Assembly: GCF_035917975.1 (NCBI RefSeq)
Contig: NZ_CP109130.1
Location: 3,658,001-3,722,000 of the forward strand
Origin: Streptosporangium sp. NBC_01756
GTDB lineage: Bacteria; Actinomycetota; Actinomycetes; Streptosporangiales; Streptosporangiaceae
Length of the DNA stretch: 64,000 nt
Reading direction: 5' to 3'
Below the pieces are notes generated by a model. The model saw only the letters and a program-made list of their open reading frames with translations. It was not told the DNA's origin and searched no databases. This document shows, piece by piece, positions 23,708 to 31,540 of the stretch (positions are counted from its first letter, which is position 1; each line of letters begins with the position of its first letter). A program made the position numbers and the translations under genes.

Positions 23708-24870
23708 CACAGCACCTCCAGCCGTGCGACCCACTTCGTCTGCAGTACGCCCGGCCGGTTCGGCGCGATAATCCGCGCCGGAAAGCCGTGATCGGCTGAG
23801 AGAACCTGTCCGTTGAGCCGCAGCGCCAAAAGCGTCAGCGGATCGTGAGCGTAGTCACTGCCCATCTCCATGACCCGATAGGCGCCGTGCTGCTCCAGCG
23901 ACACGGCCCGCAGTCGCGCGCCGGCCGGCGCTCCGGCCCGCTCCAGCAAGTCCCTGATGCGTACGCCGCTCCAATGCGCGTTCTTGCTCCAGCCCTCGAC
24001 GCAGGCAATCGGCAGCTCCACCTCGTGCTGCGGCAGGGCCCGCAGCTCGTCGAGGCCCAACTGGAAAGGACGCGGCCCGACGACCTCCAGCCGCCACCCC
24101 GCCATTGAGCGCAGTGCCGATGTCACACCCGCTGCTGCCGCAGTGCGATTGACCGGCAGACTCTGCGGACCGTGGTCGGGGTGCCGGGGCGCAAGCAGGT
24201 CGAAGCGCTTCAGCGGGGTGAAGGACTGCCCCACGGTCGTCAGTGTGACCGCGCCGACCGCCGCGGCGAGCCCCCGCAACAATGACCGTCGATCGGCCGC
24301 GTCTCCTTCCGCCGCGAGCTTGACCGTGCCTTCAGAACGGCGCCCCCAATACGATCGGGTCTTTGGCCACTTAACCGCTAGATGCAGCAGGAGTCCCCCC
24401 GCCAGCAGCCAGGCCACCGCGAAGTGCACCGGTACGAAGGAGAACGGCCACGGATACCACTGCACGGTGTTCAGCAGACCGCTGAACAGCTCGAATCCCG
24501 CCGCTCCCACCAAGACCGCCACCGAGACACGCTCCAGCGCATGCCGGATCGACCGCACCGGCGGCCACACGAACAGCCTCGGATAGACCACCCACAACTT
24601 CACGAACAGCAGCGGAATCGCCGCGATGCCGCTCGCCACATGCAGCCCCTGACTGACCCGGTACCCCCACACCGGCCGGCTGGGCAGCGCATCGACCGCC
24701 CAGCCGGGCGGATGCTGCAGATAATGGCTGACCACACCGGTAACGAAGCAGATCGCGATGGCAGCGCCGAGCAGGCGACCTACGGAGACGGCCGTACGGG
24801 CATCATGCAGACGACCCGAGAACGAGGGCCGAAGAGGTGGAGGCACAGACGGTACTTTCATGTCTTCCAT
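23707..24870 (-). CDS. Molybdopterin-dependent oxidoreductase with N-terminal cytochrome b-like membrane domain
   Basis: A 387-residue fusion. Residues about 20-205 hold four to five membrane helices with His residues (S-H-Y-L-Q-H, G-L-H-V-A-S-G, V-H-F-A-V-A-W, L-L-L-H-L) that could hold haem b as in YedZ/MsrQ-like proteins. After an R-R-S-L-L-R-G linker comes a sulfite-oxidase-type molybdopterin domain, with the Mo-ligating Cys in I-A-C-V-E-G-W-S and D-H-G-F-P-A-R-I-I-A-P-N near the end. It would pass electrons between the membrane and an extracellular or periplasm-like substrate. Starts ATG 24870 or 24861. Divergent from the GT-C gene. Confidence 0.9.
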   Translation of the reverse strand: MEDMKVPSVPPPLRPSFSGRLHDARTAVSVGRLLGAAIAICFVTGVVSHYLQHPPGWAVDALPSRPVWGYRVSQGLHVASGIAAIPLLFVKLWVVYPRLFVWPPVRSIRHALERVSVAVLVGAAGFELFSGLLNTVQWYPWPFSFVPVHFAVAWLLAGGLLLHLAVKWPKTRSYWGRRSEGTVKLAAEGDAADRRSLLRGLAAAVGAVTLTTVGQSFTPLKRFDLLAPRHPDHGPQSLPVNRTAAAAGVTSALRSMAGWRLEVVGPRPFQLGLDELRALPQHEVELPIACVEGWSKNAHWSGVRIRDLLERAGAPAGARLRAVSLEQHGAYRVMEMGSDYAHDPLTLLALRLNGQVLSADHGFPARIIAPNRPGVLQTKWVARLEVL

Positions 24871-24906
24871 GACACCGCTCGTACGCTTCGCGAGGGGACT
24901 GCGACT

Positions 24907-24928
24907 CCTTACGAAACGCGGACATCGG
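24907..24928. promoter_or_regulatory. 22-bp box shared with the 21272 promoter
   Basis: Second copy, in opposite orientation relative to 21272-21293, one mismatch. It lies between the oxidoreductase and GT-C genes, 24 bp upstream of the GTG at 24952. Confidence 0.6.
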
Positions 24929-24951
24929 AGGCGCCGAAGAGCCAGCAGCCG

Positions 24952-26442
24952 GTGAGCACTGCGAGGCTGAGCAGCGTGATCAACCCTCGTACCGCCGGGC
25001 CTGGCACCCTCACCCCCCGCACCGTGCTCGCCGGACTCCTGCTGACAGCCCTCACCACCACCCTGGTGTTCACCATCGGCTACGACGGATACCACGCCGA
25101 CCCCGCGGGCCTGTCCTGGCGGTACGCAACTTCCTGGCTGCTCTTCGCCACCGCGGCGTGGCTGCTACGCAAGGTTCCATTACGTCAGGCCGTCGTCCTC
25201 GTCTTCGTCGGCTCGGCCGTGGTGGCCGCCACCGGCCTGGTCGCACAGCCCCGCACCAGTACGGACGCCTACCGCTATGCCTGGGACGGCCGGGTGCAGG
25301 CGGCGGGCATCTCCCCGTACGACCACGCTCCCGCAGACCCTGCCCTTGCCACGCTCAGGGACGACTGGCTGTTCCCCACTGGCACGGCGTGCCAGGGGCC
25401 CGACCGCGCACCCGTTCCCACACCCGGCGACACCCCCCACTGCTCCAGACTCAACCGCCCGACCGTGCACACCATTTACCCCCCCGTCGCCGAGGCCTAC
25501 TTCTATGCCGTCGGGCGGGCCTCCCCACCCGATACCCGGCTGAAGCCCTTCCAGATCGCCGGAGCGGCACTCTCCCTCGCCGTCACCGCCGCCCTCCTCC
25601 TGATCCTGGGCCGGCTGCGGCGCGGCGATCCGCGTATGGCCGTCTACTGGGCCTGGTGCCCCGCCGTCCCCGTCGAGGCGGTGAACAACGCCCATGTAGA
25701 CATGCTGAGCGTGCTGTTAACAGTCGCGGGACTCGGACTTTTGGCGTCCAGGAAACGACTCACCGGCGGTGCGCTGCTAGGCGCAGCAGTCGCCACCAAG
25801 CTGATCCCCGCAGTGGTCCTGCCAGGGGCGCTGTCCGGTGTGCGGCGAGTACGCGACTTAATCGCCGTCCTGGTGCCCGCCGCCGTCGTTACGACCCTCT
25901 CCTACCTCCCATACACCCTGGCCTCCCACGCCTCGATCTTCGGCTACCTGGGCGGTTACCTCGAGGAGGAGGGCTATGCGGATGCCTCCACCCGCAACCG
26001 CTACGCACTGCTCCGGCTGCTCCTGCCCGAGGCATGGACCGTTCCGGTCCTGGCGGCAGCCATGCTGCTCGTAACCGGATATGTGCTGTGGCGGGGTGAC
26101 CCCGAACGCCCATGGAGCGGTGCTCTGCTGGTCACCGGAACTGCGTTCCTCCTGCTCACTCCCGGCTACTCCTGGTACGCACTGCTGCTCGTCGCCCTGG
26201 TCGCCTTGGACGGCCGCTGGGAGTGGCTGGCCATCGCAGCGGCGGGCGCCGCCACGTACGTCACCGGGCGAGCTTTCGATACCCCGGAGACGGTGGGCAC
26301 CACCGCCTATGCGATCGCCGCCGCTGCCGTACTGATCGGTTGGGCATGGCGCCGAGGCGGAAGGGCCGGATCGCACAGCGGTGGTGTCGTACCAGAGCAA
26401 GATCACCTTTCAGTGGAACGGGGTCTCAAGCAATTTGGTTGA
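24952..26442 (+). CDS. GT-C fold polyprenyl-phosphate mannosyltransferase-like membrane protein
   Basis: A 496-residue protein with about 12 membrane helices. The first large loop carries T-D-A-Y-R-Y-A-W-D-G-R-V-Q-A-A-G-I-S-P-Y, the acidic catalytic loop of the GT87/MptB-like group that uses polyprenyl-phosphate sugars; H-T-I-Y-P-P-V-A-E and N-N-A-H-V-D-M-L follow. Such enzymes elongate cell-envelope glycans or glycolipids outside the membrane. GTG 24952 or 24976 may start it. The last 25 or so residues are polar and end 20 bp before an IS3-type end, so the true C-terminus may have been replaced. Confidence 0.88.
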   Translation: MSTARLSSVINPRTAGPGTLTPRTVLAGLLLTALTTTLVFTIGYDGYHADPAGLSWRYATSWLLFATAAWLLRKVPLRQAVVLVFVGSAVVAATGLVAQPRTSTDAYRYAWDGRVQAAGISPYDHAPADPALATLRDDWLFPTGTACQGPDRAPVPTPGDTPHCSRLNRPTVHTIYPPVAEAYFYAVGRASPPDTRLKPFQIAGAALSLAVTAALLLILGRLRRGDPRMAVYWAWCPAVPVEAVNNAHVDMLSVLLTVAGLGLLASRKRLTGGALLGAAVATKLIPAVVLPGALSGVRRVRDLIAVLVPAAVVTTLSYLPYTLASHASIFGYLGGYLEEEGYADASTRNRYALLRLLLPEAWTVPVLAAAMLLVTGYVLWRGDPERPWSGALLVTGTAFLLLTPGYSWYALLLVALVALDGRWEWLAIAAAGAATYVTGRAFDTPETVGTTAYAIAAAAVLIGWAWRRGGRAGSHSGGVVPEQDHLSVERGLKQFG

Positions 26443-26462
26443 CCGCACCGCGCTGGAACTAC

Positions 26463-26750
26463 TGACCCTCCCCTCGTACTGTGGAGATCTGGCCTAAGGG
26501 AGAGGTCGGATCGTGGGAGAGACCAGACGTAGTTTCGATCCGGAGTTTCGGGCGGGTGCGGTGCGCATCGTGCACGAGACCAGGAAAACGATCGCCTCGG
26601 TCGCCAAGGACCTGGGGATCAACGCGGGCACGCCGGCCAACTGGATGCAGATGGACCGCCTGGCCCGTGAGCAGGACACCGATGGGGAACTGACCGAGTC
26701 CGAGCGCGAAGAGCTGGTCCGGCTGCGCCGGCAGCGGGCCGAGTGGGCTA
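26463..26750 (+). mobile_element. IS3-type insertion sequence, left part only
   Basis: A TGACCCTCCCCTCGT-type end is followed by the start of orfA (GTG 26513): M-G-E-T-R-R-S-F-D-P-E-F-R-A-G-A-V-R-I-V, HTH to about residue 50, then a leucine/Arg-rich helix cut off at A-E-W-A. The rest of orfA and all of orfB are missing. The break is exactly at the left inverted repeat of the IS5-type element. Confidence 0.88.
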
Positions 26751-27644
26751 ACAACTCCTAACAAAATGACCTTGGCCGTATCCGTCCGCCTGGACGGTCG
26801 TTGATCTGCACGTGAGGAAGGGTGAACAGCCTCCGTGGATCGTCTCGGACGGCTTGTGGGAACGGATCGAACCGCTGCTGCCGAAGACGGAGCGACGGCA
26901 GCGCTACCCCGGTCGCAAGCGGCTGGACGACCGCAAGGCCCTGTGCGGCATCCTGTTCGTGCTCTACACCGCGATCCCGTGGGAGTTCCTGCCCCAGGAA
27001 CTGGGCTTCGGCTCGGGAATGACTTGCTGGCGGCGGCTGCGCGACTGGCATCACGCCGGCGTGTGGGAACGGCTGCACCAGCTGCTGCTCGCCGAACTGC
27101 ATGCCGCCGACAAGCTCGACTGGTCCAAGGCGGTGATCGACAGCTCCCATATCCGGGCGCTCAAGGGCGGCCCAAAACGGGACCGAGCCCGGTCGACCGG
27201 GGGAAGGCGGCTCCAAGCACCACGTGATCGCCGACGGCAACGGCGTCCCGCCGGCCCTCGGCCTGACCGGCGGCAACCGCAATGACGTCACCCAACTCAT
27301 GCCGCTGCTCAAGGGGATCCCACCGGTTCGGGGTCGGCGCGGGCGGCCCCGGCAACGGCCGAAGACCGTGTACGCCGACCGCGGCTACGACCATGACAAG
27401 TACCGGCGCATGGTCTGGGCCAAGGGCGTGAAACCCATCATCGCCCGCCGGGGCACCCCGCACGGTTCCGGTCTGGGCACGCACCGATGGGTGATCGAGC
27501 AGACGATCGCGCTGCTGCACTGGTTCCGCCGCCTGCGCATTCGCTGGGAGGTCCGCGACGACATGCACGAGGCTTTCATGACGCTGGCCGCATCCATCAT
27601 CTGCTGGCGACGCCTCGTCCGCTGATCATTCTGTTAGGAGTTGT
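26751..27644 (+). mobile_element. IS5-type insertion sequence, 894 bp, with terminal inverted repeats
   Basis: Left repeat ACAACTCCTAACAAAATGA (26751-26769) and right repeat 27626-27644 (its complement with one change, A to G) bound a transposase region. The flanks (CTA left, CAG right) show no target duplication, so the insertion was followed by a deletion on one side. Close relative of the relic at 18287. Confidence 0.93.
26812..27625 (+). pseudogene. IS5-type transposase in shifted frames
   Basis: DDE transposase of the IS5 family. The first frame runs from GTG 26812 (L-W-E-R-I-E-P-L-L-P, Y-T-A-I-P-W-E-F-L-P, D-W-S-K-A-V-I-D-S-S-H) to L-K-G-G-P-K near 27178. The family's K-T-G-P-S-P-V-D-R-G-K segment is read only after a -1 shift, and a second -1 shift near 27210 is needed for H-H-V-I-A-D-G-N-G to the end (Y-A-D-R-G-Y-D-H, W-V-I-E-Q-T-I-A-L-L-H-W). 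The first shift falls on C-CCA-AAA, a slippery sequence, and may be programmed; the second looks like a one-base loss, so the gene is probably dead. Confidence 0.82.
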
Positions 27645-28285
27645 CAGGGGGTACCCGCCAGGTGCGGCGCGGGCTGCATGTCCTGGATGCGGACAACCAA
27701 CTGGGTGGCGAGCGCACTACGAAGCAGGTCCCGTTCATCCAGGCCAACGAAGACGTTGTGCTCTCCGGTGTGCACAGCCCGCCCAGCCGGGTCGGGGCGG
27801 AACATGTCCGCCAGAACTGCGGCCGGGGTTGCGGTGGACACGGTCCAGACGGCGGAGGACACGTGGAGTTGGGGGCACATGCTGAGTGATTCTGGGATAC
27901 ACGCAGCGCAGGTCGCGGGCGCGCTGGTGTAGCCGCTGGTCGAAATCTCAGGAATCTCGCGGAACGCGGTGGCGGTGGTGATCCATGGGATGCGTCCCGT
28001 TTCCGGGTCGGTAGCGATCTTTCCGCAGACCTGGCACAGGTTTTTTGTCATGCAGCGCCACTGACGGAGCGTGTTAAGCATCCGCCATTGCGGCGCTCCC
28101 TGCCGAGTGTTGAGGACTCGGGCGCGCAGTACCCCATTGACCGTGTCGCCACGGCGCGGGTCGCCGTAGGTGAGCCGTAGGCCGCCGAACGGCTTACGGA
28201 CGAACGACAGAGGCTGCGGCGCAGCCTCGTCTGCGTGGGCGATGATGTAGGGAACACGAAGCTGTGTCGCCGCAACGCCCGTCAT
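27644..28285 (-). CDS. Hypothetical CxxC protein, 3' end cut by IS
   Basis: A 213-residue cytosolic protein of unknown function. Two Cys pairs, C-Q-V-C-G near residue 84 and C-A-A-C near 124, with a further single Cys (M-C-P near 136), suggest a zinc ribbon. The N-terminus (L-R-V-P-Y-I-I-A-H-A-D-E) and a basic central part are otherwise featureless. Its TGA uses the last base of the IS5-type right repeat, so the native C-terminus was lost. Start overlaps the upstream gene by ATGA: the two are translated together and belong to the XRE-led module. Confidence 0.72.
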   Translation of the reverse strand: MTGVAATQLRVPYIIAHADEAAPQPLSFVRKPFGGLRLTYGDPRRGDTVNGVLRARVLNTRQGAPQWRMLNTLRQWRCMTKNLCQVCGKIATDPETGRIPWITTATAFREIPEISTSGYTSAPATCAACIPESLSMCPQLHVSSAVWTVSTATPAAVLADMFRPDPAGRAVHTGEHNVFVGLDERDLLRSALATQLVVRIQDMQPAPHLAGTP

Positions 28286-28689
28286 GCCCGTTCTCCGGGT
28301 TGGGCGGCAAGGATCAGATTCGCAACCTTTTCAGGATGCCCACTTCTCACGGTCTGAAGGTCGGGACCATTCGGTATGGACACCAGGTAGCAGCCGGAAC
28401 GCGGTCCCATGGTCACCGTGGCGGCCACCCATCCCGCATCGCTGCGGACGACCAGCTCGGGGGCGTGCCGCTCGCACTGTCCTAGCGGAAAAGGTCTACC
28501 GTCACTGAACAGCCTCAGGACGATCGTGTGGACGACGTAAGAGCGCACTCCCCGAATCTTCAACAGCCGCTGTATGGCGGCCAGCGCCCCATCATACCTC
28601 TCCGCCGTCGCGTCGCTTATTTCCTTTTCTGCGCACTCCTCATCTTCTACCGCGAGCTGCGCCACATCGCTCCTCCGAGTTAAATTCAT
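28282..28689 (-). CDS. Hypothetical protein of XRE-linked module
   Basis: A 135-residue soluble protein not recognised as a known family. It has an acidic N-terminal half (E-D-E-E-C-A-E-K-E-I) and a C-terminal half with V-V-R-S-D-A-G-W-V-A-A-T-V and G-C-Y-L-V-S-I-P. Start ATG 28689 is preceded by the 16-bp hairpin at 28694-28729; its stop overlaps the start of the next gene (ATGA). Lies between the XRE regulator and the CxxC protein in one direction. Confidence 0.68.
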   Translation of the reverse strand: MNLTRRSDVAQLAVEDEECAEKEISDATAERYDGALAAIQRLLKIRGVRSYVVHTIVLRLFSDGRPFPLGQCERHAPELVVRSDAGWVAATVTMGPRSGCYLVSIPNGPDLQTVRSGHPEKVANLILAAQPGERA

Positions 28690-28693
28690 CTGA

Positions 28694-28729
28694 TTTGGGT
28701 GGTGAGCGGACTACCGCTCACCACCCAAA
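28694..28729 (-). terminator. 16-bp perfect hairpin between XRE gene and downstream pair
   Basis: Arms 28694-28709 and 28714-28729 with a 4-nt loop. It follows the XRE gene and sits 5 bp before the start of the next gene, so it may be a terminator, an attenuator, or hide that gene's ribosome site. No run of T follows. Confidence 0.75.
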
Positions 28730-28748
28730 CTTATGAACTACCGGGAGT

Positions 28749-28780
28749 GACAATTTTCACCTTTTCAGTGAAAGATTGTC
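28749..28780 (-). promoter_or_regulatory. Second, AT-rich hairpin after XRE gene
   Basis: GACAAT ... ATTGTC enclosing TTCAC ... GTGAA (28749-28780), 10 bp beyond the XRE stop. Tandem with the GC-rich hairpin at 28694; together they form a two-step barrier on the minus-strand transcript. Confidence 0.55.
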
Positions 28781-28789
28781 GGGGTAGGG

Positions 28790-30007
28790 CTACAGCTCCA
28801 TGCGGCTCACGATGCGTCGCAAAGGCTCTGGGATGACCCGGAAGTGCTCATCGAGCTGCCTCGCCGTCTCTCTGGCCGTAGGGTGAAATCGAGCCATTTC
28901 GGGCGCTAGTTTTTCGGCAGCGACGAGTCGTTGCATTGCTTTGTCGTGCTTGCCCACCCATAGGAGGGTTCGAGCCATGTCGATCTCGTAGTGCGCTCTG
29001 CGGGAAGCTGACAACGTCGAAGGCAGGACAAGCCCCTCATCCAGACCAATGGCGCGGTCGTAGTCGCCCATCTCGATAGCGACAGTGCAGCCGTGGATGT
29101 GCACGTTACCTTCGTTGGCCTGCAGGCCGTACAAGTCTGCTTTTCTGTACTGAGCGGAGATCTGGAAGACCGCTTCCACAGCTTGACCGTGGTGCTCCCA
29201 TGCGGCGCTTGCTGCGCCGGCACGAGCTGCAGCGATAGCCCCCCGCAGATGCGCAGCGGTGAGGACATGCAAAGCGCCTTCGTTGTCCTGGTCGATTCGG
29301 GTAGCCGTGTGGGTCATCAGCTTGGACGCAGTCGACCATGAGCCGAGCGCGAATAGCTGTAATGCCCTGGAGAGGGTCACGACATGAGGGAGGTTTGGAT
29401 CGTCGCCCTTGTCGGCGGATGTCGAGGCCTTTTCGAGGGCCACTTGCGCAAGATCGTGGTAGCCGAGCCGCCGGGAGAGCGCAAAGGCCAGCGCGAGCAT
29501 GTTGCTGAGCAACCTCCAAGCGCGGGTCTCTTCGGTCTCTATGGCATGCACCGTGAGTTCTTCGATCGCGGCTGGAAGAAGCATGCCGAGCCGTACATGT
29601 GCGGCGTCTCGTAGAAGCTTGCGCGCCTTGTCTCTCTCGACGGCAAGCTCGTCGAGAGAACGTGGCGGAGCGACCGGTTCAGGAGTGATGTCGATACAGG
29701 CGATGGCGCGCCGGATCTCGGGGATAGCAGCGTGAACGGCGTCCGTTCGCTGGGACTTGCCCCTGTAGGGTTGTCCGTTGAGTTCGGCTCGCCCCACACC
29801 TAGCGCATTGGCAATTGCTGCGACGAGAGTTGGGGATGCGGGCTTGTGGCCTGCCTCCACCTTAGTGAGAAGGCTGTAGGAGATATTGGCCCTAGCGGCG
29901 AGCGCTTTCTGGTTCATGCCTCGACGTTTGCGCGCCCTCGCGATGCGCCTGCCGGTGTGCTCATTGACCCCACTGCCTAGGTCGGGGTTCCAGTCCAGCC
30001 CGGTCAT
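28790..30007 (-). CDS. XRE family regulator with TPR-like C-terminal domain
   Basis: A 405-residue regulator. The HTH is at about residues 15-72 (R-R-I-A-R-A-R-K-R-R-G-M-N-Q-K-A-L-A, S-Y-S-L-L-T-K-V-E-A-G-H-K-P-A-S-P). The remaining 330 residues are helical with TPR-like spacing (A-L-Q-L-F-A-L-G-S-W, G-D-Y-D-R-A-I-G-L-D-E-G-L, G-K-H-D-K-A-M-Q-R-L), as in actinomycete regulators that sense peptides or small signals. ATG 30007 has a strong GGAGGGA. Base composition is lower in GC than neighbours, as for the two genes downstream, suggesting acquisition. Confidence 0.9.
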   Translation of the reverse strand: MTGLDWNPDLGSGVNEHTGRRIARARKRRGMNQKALAARANISYSLLTKVEAGHKPASPTLVAAIANALGVGRAELNGQPYRGKSQRTDAVHAAIPEIRRAIACIDITPEPVAPPRSLDELAVERDKARKLLRDAAHVRLGMLLPAAIEELTVHAIETEETRAWRLLSNMLALAFALSRRLGYHDLAQVALEKASTSADKGDDPNLPHVVTLSRALQLFALGSWSTASKLMTHTATRIDQDNEGALHVLTAAHLRGAIAAARAGAASAAWEHHGQAVEAVFQISAQYRKADLYGLQANEGNVHIHGCTVAIEMGDYDRAIGLDEGLVLPSTLSASRRAHYEIDMARTLLWVGKHDKAMQRLVAAEKLAPEMARFHPTARETARQLDEHFRVIPEPLRRIVSRMEL

Positions 30008-30366
30008 GCCCGTCCCTCCTCGCGATTGCGCGGTATCCCCACCATACGGGTCCGCCTGTATCGATGAGATGAACATTCCCGGCCATCTGGTTTTTGATCA
30101 ATCCTGTAGCGCTATCGACCACGCGGACGGTCGGCCATGTACCCATGAGGTTAGTCGGAAACGAGAAGTCCAAGATGTGGAAAACCAGCTCTGACCTGCT
30201 TATTAAGTGTGCCTTAAAGATCATACGGTTGCGGCCGGCCTGCGGTCCTCTTTCAACGGAGAGCCACCCCTCCGGGGCGATCGGCGAATTCTCATGGACG
30301 CGGTCGGGGTACGGCAGGCGCGGCGGGCGCGGTATGGCGCCCGCCCCGTTCCGGCGCGGGCCGGGG
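30008..30366. other. Gene-free stretch, 359 bp
   Basis: Contains the promoter region of the XRE gene on the minus strand and the 3' flank of the OmpA-like gene. It is more AT-rich at 30060-30230 (several AAAA/TTAA words). No coding frame with a plausible start, and no strong hairpin, was found. Confidence 0.6.
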
Positions 30367-30942
30367 TCACTGCTTGGCGTTGAAGACGATCTCGACGCGG
30401 CGGTTCTTCGCGCGGTTCCTCTCCACCGGCCGGCCTTCGACGATGTTGGGCAGCTTGGGCTTGGACTCGCCGTACCCGGTGGCCGCCAAGGTCATGCCGG
30501 ATCCGGCCAGCAGGGGGTTGAGGACCCGCTGGACGGCCTGTGCCCGTCTCAGCGACAGCGTCCTGTTGTAGGCGTCCGATCCCTGGTCGTCGGTGTGGCC
30601 TCCCACCTTCACCACTCCGCCGGCGGCCTCCGCTTTGATCTTCTCGGCCACGTCCCGCAGTCGCTGCCTGGCCTTGGCCGTCAGCACGGCCCTGTCGAGC
30701 GCGAACAGCACATCGCTGGTCAGCGCCACGGTGACCTGCTCGCCCTGCTTGGACTCGCTCTCGCTGCCGTCGAGCGACTCGACCTCGGGGACGAGGTCCT
30801 CGACGGGGAACACCAGGTCCTCCACTGTCACCGCCGCGTCGGGCGGAACGGTGGGATCCGCCCAGGCGACCGCTCCCGGCCCCGCGGCCAGCACTCCCGC
30901 GAGCACCGCGACGGCCAGTACCCGATCAGGAGATCGGAACAT
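30367..30942 (-). CDS. Secreted OmpA-family peptidoglycan-binding protein
   Basis: A 191-residue exported protein: signal peptide to about residue 29 (A-W-A-D), an acidic linker, then an OmpA C-terminal-like domain (about 70-188) with V-L-F-A-L-D-R-A-V-L-T, V-G-G-H-T-D-D-Q-G-S, Y-N-R-T-L-S-L-R-R-A-Q-A-V and the closing N-R-R-V-E-I-V-F. The Asp and Arg residues that hold diaminopimelate in OmpA domains (H-T-D-D and the L-S-x-x-R-A) are kept. Overlaps the upstream lipoprotein gene by 17 bp: co-translated. Probably tethers an envelope complex to the wall. Confidence 0.92.
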   Translation of the reverse strand: MFRSPDRVLAVAVLAGVLAAGPGAVAWADPTVPPDAAVTVEDLVFPVEDLVPEVESLDGSESESKQGEQVTVALTSDVLFALDRAVLTAKARQRLRDVAEKIKAEAAGGVVKVGGHTDDQGSDAYNRTLSLRRAQAVQRVLNPLLAGSGMTLAATGYGESKPKLPNIVEGRPVERNRAKNRRVEIVFNAKQ

Positions 30943-31540
30943 CGGTGAGCACCCCTAGCACCGGAAACTCGATGTTGACCTTCGTGACGTCCGGCGGGGG
31001 CGCCCCGAACACCGCGTACAGCGAGGCCGACCCGTCCGCCTTGACCTGCAGGCCCTGAGTTTTGGAGCAGACGCACTGGGAGTCCTCGCCGGTCCCGTTC
31101 CGCGCGACGCGATACCGCTTGGCGTTGACGGGGTCGATCAGGGAGACGGCGTCAACGGTGTAGTTGAGGGTGCCGGTACTCATCCGGTTGTGCAGGAACC
31201 AGCTGTCGTCCTTGCTCAGATTGACGACGTTCCAGTTCAGCGTGACGGTCCGCCCCTGCCGGACGAGCCCGATGACGTCGGCGCGGAGTTCCTTGCCGTC
31301 GTCGCTCGCCTTACGGCTCGCGATCACCTTGTCCTGCTGGACCGGCGCGGTCTCCTGCTGGGCGGGGGCCTGTGTGGCGGGCTCCTGCTGAGCGGGGGCC
31401 GACACGGGCTGCCGCCCCTGCGCGCCGGTCTGCTTCTCCTCACCGCCGCCGCCCTGCGGCAGGCCGGGGATCATCCCGCAGCCCGTCAGCAGGACCGCCA
31501 GCGTGGGCGCCGCCACGGCCAGCGCCATCTTCCTGTACAT
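30926..31540 (-). CDS. Lipoprotein of unknown function, partner of OmpA-like protein
   Basis: A 204-residue lipoprotein. Lipobox L-L-T-G-C with Cys near residue 21; a Gln/Pro/Ala-rich spacer (about 30-75) bridges the wall; the C-terminal domain is beta-rich, with a C-V-C pair near 158. The conserved end L-Y-A-V-F-G-A-P-P-P and L-T-D-V-P-I-S recurs in actinomycete homologues paired with OmpA proteins. Overlap with the OmpA gene suggests one envelope unit. Confidence 0.85.
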   Translation of the reverse strand: MYRKMALAVAAPTLAVLLTGCGMIPGLPQGGGGEEKQTGAQGRQPVSAPAQQEPATQAPAQQETAPVQQDKVIASRKASDDGKELRADVIGLVRQGRTVTLNWNVVNLSKDDSWFLHNRMSTGTLNYTVDAVSLIDPVNAKRYRVARNGTGEDSQCVCSKTQGLQVKADGSASLYAVFGAPPPDVTKVNIEFPVLGVLTDVPIS

